64,000 nt of DNA from Trichaptum fuscoviolaceum (taxonomy: Eukaryota > Basidiomycota > Agaricomycetes > Hymenochaetales > Trichaptaceae). Positions 35,201-45,548 of the stretch are shown here, piece after piece (position 1 is the stretch's first letter; every line of letters starts with the position of its first letter). The translations under genes were made by a program, and so were the position numbers. The DNA lies in assembly GCA_910574455.1 (NCBI GenBank), contig CAJSYZ010000009.1, positions 2,001,040-2,065,039 of the forward strand, read 5' to 3'. Below the pieces are notes generated by a model. That model made no database searches and had not been told where the DNA came from. It was given only the letters and a program-made list of their open reading frames with translations.

Positions 35201-35374
35201 AAACGTGGGGTTCGGGTCCTTTCCTGAACCCTGGAAGGCTGCTCGAATGGACTTGAGAAGAGCAGATTCATTATCCTTGGGTGCCTTTCCTTGCCCTTTG
35301 CGTTTGAAGTATCGTACGCCAGCAGATGTCGGGTAGTTATAGAGGGGCAGGGAAATCGGATCCGACTGTTCCAT
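29251..35374 (-). CDS. APC1: Anaphase-promoting complex subunit 1
   Basis: The largest gene here, about 1,950 residues in six exons, each junction kept in frame. Introns lie near 33980, 32870, 32345, 32060 and 30737. The N-terminus (MEQSDPISLPLYN; the ATG at 35374 is the first in frame) leads into a beta-rich WD40-like region with YACFGVLHLEM. The middle has NVVMHMVMRGFTRDWLNMLP. Then comes the PC-repeat region (AGFLFGLGLTGHLKEML, ASIGVLLGLSAAN-like, GLVGIGLLYMGSKNRRMAEVAL, EAYINAAALSFGMIMLGRG) and the C-terminal GTGEINCLRRFRFAHG, MALGLLFLGGGRFTLGNSN and LWALAVEPRCLIARDVDT. This order is diagnostic of Apc1/BimE, the platform scaffold of the cell-cycle ubiquitin ligase APC/C in the nucleus. 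It is divergent from TAF8 across about 420 bp. No damage seen. Confidence 0.95.
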
Positions 35375-35795
35375 AGTCAACGGCGTTCAATATTTCAGGT
35401 TCACCTTGTAGGTGAGATTTGTTAGGTTTCCATGACTGGAAGATAAACAGAGAATTAATGTCAAAGGACTCAAGTTCAAGGATATTGTATTTCATACGCG
35501 TTATTTGCCACAAGCTTTGAGTCCAAATAGTATCAGAAACTACTTTTTACATGACTCTAAGTCTACATAGCTCACTACTGTACTTAATTTACTTAGTATT
35601 TACCTTAGTAAGTCTATTTTGGCGTTGTATGTATGCCAGTGTTGGTATAGTAGTATTCAAGTTTTACGTAAGTAATACTGGTTTCCCCGACTTGTGCCAA
35701 ATGGCGGCCATGCCAGTGGTCATAGTCGTCCTTACCGCGAACACCATCGCTAAACGGTCGGCCGCCTACACAAACCAAACGTCACCATAAAAACT
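35375..35795. promoter_or_regulatory. Shared divergent promoter region APC1/TAF8
   Basis: A 421 bp head-to-head spacer. It contains island-type words (ACTCAAGTTCAAGG near 35467, TGCCAGTGTTGG near 35635, ATTCAAGTTTTACG near 35655, TGCCAGTGGTC near 35711). No clear TATA box at a fixed place. Confidence 0.4.
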
Positions 35796-37546
35796 ATGGA
35801 AGATGGACTGTCTGGGATACTTGAATCTGTGACATTGAAGACACTACACGCCTACAACTTCAGTCGGTCGTCTTCGGAAGCTTCACATGTACTAACAGAT
35901 CTCTTGTCTCGCTATGTTTCTCTACTCGCTGCAACGTGCGCGCAATACGCTGAACATGCCGGACGCGTATCAGTCGCCCCTTCGGATGTTGTGCTATCCC
36001 TGGAGGAACTGGGTGTCTCTGTTGACGAGCTGAAGGAATACTGTGAAGGAGAAGGTCGAGAGATGTCGCGGTACGCAAGCCGTACGGCTCGTCGAATGGA
36101 AGAGCTTGCAGTTCTAAAAGGTCGCAATATATGTGTAAAATGTGTACCATGCATGTTGACCTTGCTTCTCGCATCTAGAATCGCTTTCAGAGGGCCTCAA
36201 GCAAGACCGTGACGACGCGGTGCGGCTCGTGTACACGGAGCTCCCCAGTCCAAGTAGCTCAGTATTCGACGAACTGGATGAATATGAAGTGGAAGAGAGC
36301 TTCAAGCTGGACGAAGATGGCCTTCCTAGCCCAAGTAGCAAAGTGGACGCGCGGTTGACTACGCCGCCTTTACCTCCTTCACCAGTTTCAAACCCGTCGT
36401 CACCCCTCCGAAAACGAGCGCGCCTGTCGAATTGGAATCCTCCTTCTCATATTCCAGACTTCCTTCCTCCTTACCCTGACGCCGAGCTCAGTCGTGAACC
36501 CTCGCCCATCAAGCTTGAAGCAGAGGCGATGCCGCCTCCAATCAATCCGCAGGAAAGACCTATTACACCTCCGCCACAGTTAGCCAGCTCGACGACTACC
36601 TCCGATTACCTGACGCCTGTTCCGTATACTATGTCGTCTCTGTCATCTATATCCGAGCATCACCTACCTGATCAACCACCAGCCGAAGCATTAACCAAAC
36701 GGAAATATGAAACTCCTCAAATTACACCTTCGCTTTTTAAAGCTTACCATCATGTTCTTACCAATCGCCCTGCTCCGAATCAAGTCCCAAATCCTGCACG
36801 GCATCGTGTTGCAATGGCATTATTGCTGCAGATGTATAACACGCCCAGATGGACTGCAGCGGATACACTCTTTTCTAATCTCGCTGGACCCCGTCCGCGG
36901 GTCGTTGCACCTACACCATCTTTTCCCGTAGTGAACGAGGAGTCCTCCGGAAAGCCTTCAACTCCGCTACCTCTTCCACTTTCCAGGTCGCTAATGCCAA
37001 ACGAAACTTTGACGTCTCTCAGTACGCAAGCGACCTCGAGGATTCCAGATGTTGCACGGATCGTTCTACCAGTAAGCGTGATGCTCTGATATATTGATGA
37101 CCATTCTAACTCTTTTGAAGACATCCGTACTCAACCGCACAACAAAACTATACCCGCCGCCTCCCCTAGTGAGCGCTTCTGGGGAAAAGCTGAAGTACGG
37201 ACTTGGGGTTCCCGCACCCTGGAACTCGTCTTCAAGTTCAGCAGGAGGCGATACTAAAGACAAAGCAAAGGACAATCCAAATGCGAAAGAAAGCGACGAA
37301 AAGGACACAACCTCACTTCCAGACGCACATTTGTACGCGACTTGGAATTACGAAACGCATGACTTCCGACAACCTATTCCTCCTCATATGCGAAATCGTG
37401 GACGAGTGGGAAGTTCCACTATTCCAGGTGGACATGGACCACCGCAGCGTCCTACCATTAGCATTCGGTCTGAACATATGTCTCACACCAATGGTGCTCT
37501 TTCTCGGAAGAACTCAAAGGCGTTAAAAGATGGTAAATGGAGGTGA
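35796..37546 (+). CDS. TAF8: TFIID subunit 8-like histone-fold protein
   Basis: Three exons with introns 36121-36178 and 37072-37120. Residues about 10-100 form a bromodomain-associated histone fold (LTDLLSRYVSLLAATCAQYAEHAGR, then SDVVLSLEELGVSVDEL). Downstream, after a Pro/Ser-rich linker, is SHIPDFLPPYPDAELSREPSP, the short TAF8 C-terminal signature that binds TAF2 or the TFIID core. The rest is disordered, with a conserved-looking segment ARHRVAMALLLQMYNTPRWTAADTLFSNLAGPRPR and a basic tail. TAF8 pairs with TAF10 in TFIID to start RNA polymerase II transcription. Start ATG at 35796. A related TAF3-type protein is the main alternative, but the IPDFLPP motif favours TAF8. Confidence 0.85.
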
Positions 37547-40180
37547 TATGATTTCTTGCTTTGGCACATGTGTGTATTCACTATTTATATCCGTTTTCGT
37601 TTTGCTGTGCCCGACATGGATTCTTGTTTTGCTTTGACTCTATCTCATCCCTTTCGTGTCACATACAATCGCATGAAACAAAGAAGAGTAAAGTAGTAAG
37701 GAATAACCGAACACTCACTCGTAAACAAGAGGCTGGCATGCGAGATTACTGAACACCGTCTGTTCATTATTTCTAGTACAGGCTTTGTCCTCGGTGCTGG
37801 TACTCGAATTTGTGAAGACTATAAGATCTTAGATAATACGCATTGATCAGCTATGGCAACAGTCTGTGCCCTGCCCTCCTTTTCGGTCAGAGTTCGAACT
37901 CCGCAGCACAGCTCACCAAATTTAGGCAAGAGACCCGGGAGACTCGGAGCTCACGTGGCTTGCTCAGTAAATTAGTTCAAGCATATATTGCCATATATAG
38001 TAGTAGGTGTGCTTGTAAATATGTGTAAATATACTATATCGAAAACAGTACCAAGGGCTCCGAGTCATATGTTCAGAACTTGATACAGGACCGTCGAGGC
38101 AACCCTCAGCTCGATGTTCGGAGAGCTTACTAGCGGCTTGCCTGCCTTGGAAGCGCATCGACGCAAGCAAAATATATTAGTCTCACTTATCTTCCCTGGC
38201 AAGCAAAATTATACTGGCTTGTCCAAAGCCAGATCATTCAGCGCGTCCGCTCTGGATCAGACCGGAAGAAGGCAATATCATCTTGAAGGGGTTTAGTCCC
38301 GTTGTAGAGCAGTGATATTACCAGATACCGAGTCAAGTGCTACTTGCCATGGCTTGGGATGCCAGCGATCGGGTGACCTGGCATGGTATGTGCTATTCTT
38401 TTCCTTTTTTCCCTTCGCTCACGTCTCATTACTTCCAAGGAACTTTGAAACGACATGCTCGTCAGCTATCACAGCTCTCCAACCACACCAACTTCCGCAT
38501 ATACTTTTCCCATCGCTTTGCAGTGATTCAGGCTCTCTGCTTCGTTACTATTTGCAGATTCTGCACCATTTCGCTCGAGTGGTGTCTGCCCGACACTACC
38601 TTCCATTCTACCTTTGAACCTCAATAGAAAGTACTCTTGTTACTCTTGTTCTTGCTGTCCGTGCCACCCGGTCAGTGGCAGGACTAGCCCAGTCATCGCT
38701 ACCTAAGCACCCCAACCCCCGAAACGTCCGCCAAGTTCTTGTGCTACACGTTGACTGATTCGCCTCCTTCGACTATCCTGCGCACACTGGCAGGGTGCGG
38801 CTTCCAATGCAAACCGGACAACCATCCATCAACTTGTTCACCATCGATCTACGCCTTTGCCTCCGCCGCGCCAACAAACCCTCCGTCACGATTCTCGAGG
38901 GCGCTACTCGCGGAGCAATGGAGCTGGCATTGAACTCGACACTACCAGTATAGCAGAGGCTTTTCATTAAATTGTAAGCAGCATTTTTCTTAGACCCTCG
39001 ATTGCATACTGAATATCATGCTTAGTGTACGCCTCGGGTCCATTAGTTTTGGACAACATTTCCCCTTCCGAAAACGTAAGCATATTCCTCTGCTTCGGTT
39101 CATGAATACCATGCTCACCTTCAGACGCTGCGTAGGAGTTTGCCACCCAGACATCCATAACTCTAGGTCAAATCTGTTAAGTGGCAGACCACTTCTGAAA
39201 ACGTGAGCACTTACACTCTTATTTGCTTGCTATATTTCTCCCCTCAGTCTATGAAGATTGCCATCTAGTCTTCAACAACCATCCTGATGCAGTTACTGAA
39301 GCGCCCGAGTTTGCGTCCATTGAGCAACCTCGTTAGTCATCCGCTACTGCTTCCGTCATGACAGTTCCTCGAGTCTCTGACATTCGCCTGTCAGCGTCCT
39401 TCAATACATGCAACTTGTCGGACTAGCGCCAATCGTCCCATTGCTCACCAGTTACCTTCCACAAGGATACTGACGAGCGTCGTGTGAAGTCCCGTGTTGC
39501 ACGACATTTTCTACTTGCTGCCCCTCTTCGAAGTTGGCGTGCACATATCTTTTGTTACGCGCTGCCATCCTAACTCCTTATAGCGGTGATCGAAAGGGAT
39601 CCATCCCTGCCGTGCTTAGCAGGCCCATATCCCAAGAAAGCAAAGCATGAAAGAAGTGATCACGAGTAGAGTCACCCCGTCCTGAGGTCTCAAGAGCCTT
39701 GATTCTAGCAACTGAATCTATGCTGCGACCCATTCAATTGACCCTCTCAGCTACTCTCGGTCGATTGTTGTTGAAATGACGTTGTGGTGCCTTGTCAACA
39801 GCAGGACTGTGCACGGTCCTGTTGGGGGTTTTGCCTAGACCAGGCATTTCTTCATCAGCTGCAGATCTAGGCCAGATCTAATGCTGCAAGGTTTCACTAG
39901 ACAAACTGCGCATAGGCCAGGCTCAGTCTCGTCGGCGTCAAGGTTTCCCACTACGCGCACACAGTCTCGCGCACACTATTTCAGCTCTCCGCGCAAAGAC
40001 TCCTCTCAAGACTGCAATGCCGACCATCGCTCCTGGACATTCTGCTCTTTGCCACTCTTGCCTAGCTCTGTACTCGCTCTGCTTCTGTGGTCCTTTCCCC
40101 TCACCTAGGGACCTTCGGATAGCTCCCGCTCTAGAAAGCAGCCTGGATTGACTCCTGCTCTGAGTCGGCCCGTCTTTTCT
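37547..40180. other. Long gene-poor spacer
   Basis: 2.6 kb without a frame I can support; the longest frames are about 100 codons of low-complexity Ser/Leu/Phe composition. Contains one CACTGGCAG at 38785-38793. It may be old transposon debris, but no domain is recognisable. Confidence 0.4.
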
Positions 40181-41080
40181 TCTCATATATACCCGGACTC
40201 ATCTCGTTTCAATCTCCTGCGGGACAACACACAATTACCGAGGAACGGCTGGCATCACTGCTTCGACCTATTAGAAGAAATACACTATTATTTGTAACAA
40301 AATCTTCGCTGCCAGGCTTAACATTTGACTATGCCCACCATTAGGATTTCCTGGCGGTCTACAAGACTGATCAACATCAAGACCGTCTTCCACTTGGCAT
40401 TGATTCGTCTCTCTGCCACTCCCATTGGATCGGTCTACAGGCAAACTTCTCTTCTCCCTAATTTTGTTTCCTCTCCTTCCTTCTTGTCTCTTAATCTTCT
40501 GCTGTACAATACTCGACACTCAAGGAGTCTTGTGAACTACCGCACGCAATTTCTGAACACAGGCTGGTTATCACCGCATCGGCCTATTAGAAGATTTACA
40601 CTATTGGTTGTAACAGAATCCGATCACCTCAGGTGATTTGATTGATCATGCCAAACAATCGGAATTCGTGGTGGTCTTAAAGACCGTTCGAGATCAGGAC
40701 CAACTTCCATCGGACACTGATACGCCTCTTTGTCGCGCTCTTTGGATAGGTCTACTAGCTATAAACCACAATGTCTATCAAAACTACACTCTCTCAGTCT
40801 CCTCTTATATACCACAGACTCCTTTTTCCGTCGATGCTCGATTCTCAAGGAGTCTCGCGAGCTTCCACTTGTAAATTATAATTACTGGACTGGCAATCAC
40901 TGTTTGGCCAACTAGAAGGTATCACGCTTCGCCAGGGACCGCCACTCTTGTAGGGACATTCATTCCTCTTCTTTGGTCGTCGTGAAACTGCCTTCGCATT
41001 CGGGCTTAGCACTTACCACGCCAAACATCCGGAATTCTGTAAGTTCTAGAGACCATTCAACATCTCTGGCACAAACTTAC
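40180..41080. repeat. Diverged tandem repeat, period about 320 bp
   Basis: A block beginning near GGCTGGCATCACTGC at 40247 recurs at about 40562 and, more diverged, at about 40888. The shared order is: GGCTGG..ATCAC, then CCTATTAGAAGA, TACACTATT, TTGTAACA.AATC, about 30 bp later ATGCC.A.CATT.GGA.TTC, then GGTCT..AAGAC. CTCAAGGAGTCT occurs at 40518 and 40850. Three incomplete units are visible. No coding capacity is conserved between units. Confidence 0.65.
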
Positions 41081-41114
41081 ATGCAGTGTTATATATGTAT
41101 CGTACTAAAGTATA

Positions 41115-41921
41115 CAGTCTTGGACGGGTCTTTGAAACACCCACGGTGTATGAGACACTTTACATTTCTTCAGTACCACAGCTCAGTTTTATATCATTGA
41201 AGCTTTATTATATTACTATGATATGAGTACAGCATGCAGTGAAAAACTGGAGCTAATTGCTCCAGTTGCTCTTGAGATATGGATGAAACAGTGTCAGTTC
41301 TTGTAAGTTTACAAATTTCTAAAAGGAGCGTAAAATATGCAAACAATTCATTGCTCCTTTACTCTTACCCTATATCTTGTAACTATAGTGTATAAAAATC
41401 CTCTGTAGATACCGGACTCTAAATACGCAAGAATTATGGCAATTCGGTCTTAGAATCTCTCAGTGCAAGCACAAAATGATTATGTTGGCTCTTAATGTCC
41501 GAAAATCCTCTACCTTCCTAATTGGGTAATTGCATCTAGCCAACCCACCATTTGAGCTCTACAACTTTAGTTTTGCCTTCAAACTATATAAAACTTCATG
41601 TGTATGTCGATAATACATGTCTAATACGAAATATGAGGTCAAAATGCATATAAGGTACTCTGGGTATTTGAACTTGAGAAAGAGATGTCCACAAGACTCG
41701 TGGGAAAAAGTGTGTTTCAAGGACTACGAGGCCCGTAAAATGACCAAAATCTTTGTTATTTATTTCCACCTGTAAGACTGTCTCTATGCACGCCAAACTT
41801 TGGAATTGAGATCTTTAGTACATATGCTATACATATAGCACGAAACATTTAAGAAAATATATCCAAAACTAAGAAATCTGAAGGCTTTAAATGTGGTGTT
41901 TCAAAGACCCGTCCAAGACTG
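41115..41921. mobile_element. Non-autonomous Tc1/mariner-like element (MITE)
   Basis: Perfect 27 bp terminal inverted repeats begin CAGTCTTGGACGGGTCTTTG at 41115-41141 and are mirrored at 41895-41921. They are flanked on both sides by TA (41113-41114 and 41922-41923), the target duplication of the Tc1/mariner group; the CAGT ends also fit. The 807 bp body is AT-rich and has no transposase frame, so movement would need an enzyme from elsewhere. It lies about 560 bp upstream of the second RT gene. Confidence 0.8.
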
Positions 41922-41923
41922 TA

Positions 41924-42386
41924 ACTATATATGGTAGCCTACTCTCATCTAATATATTTGACTTCATGGCGTGCGGTCTACGGGGTACCGGTCAATGCCG
42001 GTCGGCAGTACTGCCACACAGCCCAAAAAGGGGGCAGGTCACAGACTGTTGCCATAACAGCTGAGTCAAAATTCATGACAGACACGGAAGTGACGAGCTC
42101 ATAGACTCGATTGGACTCACATTCACACATACATGTATATCACAGACAAATTCCAGTAGGGCGCACCAAATTACTCCATGACTCGAGCCTGTGCTAAAAA
42201 GAAGGAAGGGAACCTTCACGACATGACTGTGAAGTACTTACATGAGTCGAGTTACCGATGCTCTACTAAATCATTGCACGGAACTTCAAATTTCCGGGTT
42301 GGAAATTGGCAAGACTTACTTATTAGCGATGTCATCGACTGACATCTTGATTGGTGTCCCGCAACGCCAGGACACTGCAATATAAG
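41924..42386. other. Upstream region of RT copy 2
   Basis: No gene. Similarity to the upstream region of RT copy 1 begins only close to the TATA box, around GACACTGCAATATAAG (about 42371); sequence further upstream is unrelated by eye. Confidence 0.4.
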
Positions 42387-42393
42387 TATAAAA
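42387..42393 (+). promoter_or_regulatory. TATA box of RT copy 2
   Basis: TATAAAA 92-98 nt before the ATG, matching position and context of the TATA box of copy 1. Confidence 0.6.
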
Positions 42394-42484
42394 CCTGCCC
42401 ATGAAAAGTTTCCTCAGAGCAAGGCAGGGCCTTTAACGCACAACCTCGACATCTTCAACCTTCTCAGCCATCAGACAACCAGCC

Positions 42485-45091
42485 ATGTCTACCGAAGCTT
42501 TCAGCGAGACACTCCAGTTCATCACGAACGTCAAACTCGAGGAGCTCGAGAAACGTCGCCAGAAGTACGCAAATCACTCTACCACAGTTTCCGCAGATGC
42601 AAATGCGCACGGCGATGACGATCTCATTGTGCGGCTTACGGTCCTCATCGATGGTATGGAGGCATGGCCCGGAGTCTGGTCAGCAAACTTCGATTTTGGA
42701 AACGTGAAACGCTGGCTCGAGCAGGCGAAGCATGATCCAGGATTTCCGCGTTCGGTGCTGCAGGAGTTGATCAGCCAGGCTGAGGCTCAGATGGAACACG
42801 AACAGACACGGTACGATTTTGCTAGGCTCTTCGGCAACCTTCTTACCGACTGGCTCGAGTCATCCAAGGCTCGGGCTCAACCAGCGGCGAACACCGACGA
42901 GTTTGAGCAGGTGAACAGGAAGGAGACGTTGGAACAGAAGGAGAAACTGGAGACACTGATCTTCGAGGAAACGAACGTGGACGTCCCTGCACTGGAAGCG
43001 TACTTGAACGATCTGTTCTCGTCTAAAGATGCGAAGGATGCTTTGAAGGTCATGCGAGAGAGAATGACGAAATTCTCAAAGGAAATGCGAGATGGCGCAA
43101 TGTCGCAGTCCGACGTGGAAACTATCATTTCGTCTGCACTCGCGGCAGATGTTCTCTCTGAAGACAAACAAGCCACTCTGAAGGACTTCAAGCGCAACCC
43201 CACGGTGATTAAGGAACTGACGAGCGTTCTGAACATGCAGCGTGAGGCGTTGTCGACTTGGCGCTGGCCTCAAGGAGGTGTGCTACTTGAACCCAGGCGC
43301 CATCTCAACGGGAAAACGCGATTCTATTTGGACACTGAGATCTTGACCTGTCTCCTCCTGCACTATCTAGGAATGCGATGGGCGGTGGAGTTTCGTAGAG
43401 CTTTTGACGTATTGCGGCAGAGTCAAGCCTGGAAGAAACCTGCTTACGCCCTCACGCGACTCGACAAACAGAGGCGCGATGCATTCCTGTCCGAACGTAG
43501 GAATCAGCGTGGTAAGAACGTGGTCGACATCCGACAAGAATACAGAAAGGCAAACTTCTTTATGTGCCAACTTCCAGAAGACCTCGACAGCACAGCCAAT
43601 CATTATGATGACAATGACAGCAACGACTCGAATGAAAACAATGCCTCTGGTCCCCGCTTTGATACGCCAGTAAACCTCAAACAATCGTTGCTGCATATCA
43701 TCTCTGCCGACATCGTGTTCAACAAGGCGTTGTTCGGTCAGGGTACAGTTGTTCGCACAGATCTCGAGTGGTTTGGTCCTTCGTTGCCCCATCAGACAAT
43801 TCAGACAGTGCTCCGGTTCTTCGGTATGCCTGAGGAGGATCTAAAGTTCGTGCAGTCGTTCCTTTCGTGCCCGATCGTATTCAAGGATGACCCGTCGTCG
43901 GGCCTCGTTCGCACTCGGAAGCGGGGGGTCCCGATCTCTTACATGCTCAGCACCCTCTGCGGCGAGGCTTCTTTGTTCATCATGGACTTCGCCGTCAATC
44001 AGCGTGCAGATGGTTTGTTCCTCTATCGTATCCACGACGACTTTTGGTTCTGGGACAAGACTCCTGAGTCTTGTGTAGCGGCTTGGAAGGAAATGAATAA
44101 ATATGCCTCGCTGGCTGGTCTAACCTTCAACCAAGAGAAAACGGGTTCAGTCTGCGTAGGTGCGAAGCTGCATCGGGATCTACCCCGAGGTGACGTGCGC
44201 TGGGGGTTCTTGAAGATGGACGAGGAGGGACGGTTTGTTATTGACCAGGCTATGATCGATGAACACATCACCGAGCTCCGTCGGCAACTCGATGCGACCA
44301 CGTCTGTGTTTGGGTGGACGCAGGCCTACAGCAAGTACATGGCGTTCGTTGTAAGGAATTGTGGCGAACCAGCCTTCGTATACGGCAAAGCGCACATCGA
44401 CGAAATCATTGACACACTCGCTCGCATGCAACGGGTGTTGTTTCCTGATCCTTCTGGAGGAACGGGTGGCTTCATAGGCACCTTGGCAAAGATGCTCGAA
44501 AGCAAATTCGGCATTAATGCTTCGGGAATTCCACTCGGGTTCTATCTTTGGCCAAATGCAGCTGGAGGCCTGGAGGTTAAGGATCCCCTCGTCGACCTGT
44601 TCTTAGTTCGCGATGGCTGCAAGGAGACGCCCGAGGAGATCATCAAGGCTGTAATTAGGGAGGACGAGGTACAATACGAGCGAGAGAGGCAGACGTGGGA
44701 GTCCGGTGAAGCAGATGAGGGAACGTGGAAGGAGGAATCCGCTTCTGGGCCGTTCATGTCGTTCGAAGAGTATATCAAGGGTCGGGAAGAGTGTATGCCT
44801 CGGTGGGGCTCCGCGTACCAAAAGCTTCTTCAGCGTCCTGGACAAATTGAGGTCACCTACACGCCGGAGTTGGAGGCCTCGATGAAGGTGCTGGGCTCTG
44901 GCATTGAGTCGTTCGGCGTCAAGAGCAATGCCGGCTGGAATGGCTTGACAAACTACTGGAAATGGATGGTCGGATTACACCACCACGAGATGATCAAGAA
45001 ATTTGGGAGTCTCGCCATCGTCGACCCGAATACCGTACCTGTGGGCATGGTTGCGGTTTTCAAGAACTCGAGGATGAAATGGGAACAGTGA
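42485..45091 (+). CDS. Reverse-transcriptase-related protein, rvt-like (copy 2)
   Basis: An intronless frame of 868 codons, collinear with copy 1 throughout and nearly identical over the polymerase core. Motif A VVRTDLEWFGPSLPH, motif B RKRGVPISYMLSTLCGE, motif C LYRIHDDFWFW and motif D LAGLTFNQEKTGSVCVG are all intact. Differences concentrate in the N-terminal coiled coil, the loop before the core (DDNDSNDSNENNASG here, DNYGDNGNGESTKSNDASG in copy 1) and the acidic segment near residue 735. An extra Ser follows DDPS. Most changes are conservative, which suggests both copies have been kept under selection. No mobile-element hallmarks flank it, and the 3' flanks of the two copies are unrelated just after the stop codons. 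Cellular role unknown. Confidence 0.85.
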   Translation: MSTEAFSETLQFITNVKLEELEKRRQKYANHSTTVSADANAHGDDDLIVRLTVLIDGMEAWPGVWSANFDFGNVKRWLEQAKHDPGFPRSVLQELISQAEAQMEHEQTRYDFARLFGNLLTDWLESSKARAQPAANTDEFEQVNRKETLEQKEKLETLIFEETNVDVPALEAYLNDLFSSKDAKDALKVMRERMTKFSKEMRDGAMSQSDVETIISSALAADVLSEDKQATLKDFKRNPTVIKELTSVLNMQREALSTWRWPQGGVLLEPRRHLNGKTRFYLDTEILTCLLLHYLGMRWAVEFRRAFDVLRQSQAWKKPAYALTRLDKQRRDAFLSERRNQRGKNVVDIRQEYRKANFFMCQLPEDLDSTANHYDDNDSNDSNENNASGPRFDTPVNLKQSLLHIISADIVFNKALFGQGTVVRTDLEWFGPSLPHQTIQTVLRFFGMPEEDLKFVQSFLSCPIVFKDDPSSGLVRTRKRGVPISYMLSTLCGEASLFIMDFAVNQRADGLFLYRIHDDFWFWDKTPESCVAAWKEMNKYASLAGLTFNQEKTGSVCVGAKLHRDLPRGDVRWGFLKMDEEGRFVIDQAMIDEHITELRRQLDATTSVFGWTQAYSKYMAFVVRNCGEPAFVYGKAHIDEIIDTLARMQRVLFPDPSGGTGGFIGTLAKMLESKFGINASGIPLGFYLWPNAAGGLEVKDPLVDLFLVRDGCKETPEEIIKAVIREDEVQYERERQTWESGEADEGTWKEESASGPFMSFEEYIKGREECMPRWGSAYQKLLQRPGQIEVTYTPELEASMKVLGSGIESFGVKSNAGWNGLTNYWKWMVGLHHHEMIKKFGSLAIVDPNTVPVGMVAVFKNSRMKWEQ

Positions 45092-45548
45092 AGCAGCGTA
45101 GTATAAAAGCGAGAATGATCACATTAGTTTTTTCCGTTTCAATTCGCATATTAGTACTAAATATTCTCGCAATTTTAATGTGCAATAGTCCTACTTGCAT
45201 TTGTTATAGTACATCCAACGTGACTTACCCTCACATTTCTCATGGTGTGAATACGGGATACGACGAAGTATTGGGAACTTACGAAAAGCTTAAAAGCTTC
45301 AAGCTCCTTCCTGCGATTTTATTTCACTTAGTACTGTATGTACTGCAAAATTTAGATCTGTGTGTCTTACTACATAGTAGTAAGTACTACTAAAAGTACT
45401 AAGTACTAAGTAGCTATGTATAAACTAAGTGTACTGCAATTCTGGGCACGCGACTTCCGCTCTTCGTCATTGGCAGAGCCACCGACGCATCTTGCTACTC
45501 TTCTCAGACCATACATGAGGCAACCTGTCTTGTTCAACTCCTTTGCTA
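45092..45548. other. Spacer after RT copy 2
   Basis: Short spacer with an AAGTACTAAGTA-type low-complexity run near 45374-45415 (AGTAGTAAGTACTACT). It includes the 5' leader of the next gene. No other feature. Confidence 0.4.

Noticed and set aside
37892..37906. tRNA-like T-loop (GAGTTCGAACTCC)
   Set aside because: No acceptor stem, D-arm or anticodon arm could be folded around it.
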